Source: Pseudomonadota bacterium
GTDB lineage: Bacteria > Pseudomonadota > Gammaproteobacteria > Burkholderiales > Thiobacillaceae
Direction: 5' to 3'
Assembly (NCBI GenBank): GCA_021802595.1
Contig: JAJZRT010000196.1
Span: 1-6,941 of the forward strand
Length of the DNA stretch: 6,941 bases
Part shown: piece after piece, positions 6,923 to 6,941 of the stretch
Numbering within the stretch: position 1 is the first letter of the stretch
Layout of the letters: the number at the start of each line of letters is the position of its first letter
Position numbers and translations under genes: made by a program
The notes under the pieces: generated by a model
Databases searched by the model: none
Told to the model about the DNA's origin: nothing
Seen by the model: only the letters and a program-made list of their open reading frames with translations

Positions 6923-6941
6923 AACTGCCGCCAACCGGACA

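Overview
The window looks like a piece of a GC-rich proteobacterial chromosome. Codon use, the style of the chemoreceptor and c-di-GMP proteins, and the two insertion-sequence families suggest a betaproteobacterium; this is inference, and no rRNA, tRNA or taxonomic marker gene is present. All the host genes are on the minus strand. The two decayed transposase genes at the right end are on the plus strand.

Left part (1-1014): a multi-pass membrane protein of the uncharacterised COG4705 type runs off the left edge, missing its C-terminus. Just upstream of it on the same strand is a small exported PepSY-type gene. Its open frame ends in unrelated residues, while a PepSY-like tail is still readable in the -1 frame, so it looks frameshifted. 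From 1015 to 1255 I see no gene, only the PepSY ribosome-binding site and two short hairpins behind the next gene's stop codon.

Centre (1256-5914): two large membrane sensors lie head to tail with 48 bp between them and no terminator-like structure, so they are probably co-transcribed. The promoter-proximal one (4262-5914) is a methyl-accepting chemotaxis protein with two membrane helices, a periplasmic sensor region, HAMP and the conserved signalling hairpin. The second (1256-4213) is a 985-residue c-di-GMP protein with a dCache-like sensor, HAMP, GAF, GGDEF and EAL. Its GGDEF motif is altered to GSDEF and no RxxD I-site is visible. Its EAL domain keeps every catalytic residue I can identify. 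The pair would link environmental sensing to taxis and to c-di-GMP breakdown. The DNA just upstream of the chemoreceptor holds a 15-bp direct repeat in an AT-rich stretch.

Right part (about 5992-6922): a graveyard of insertion-sequence DNA. An IS701-family transposase remnant keeps its first 26 or so codons and a central segment in two frames, and has lost a large interior section. It is joined directly to an internally deleted ISAs1-family transposase whose probable right terminal inverted repeat ends at 6922. Neither can make a working transposase. I found no CRISPR array, no RNA gene, and no defence system or other convincing novel system.
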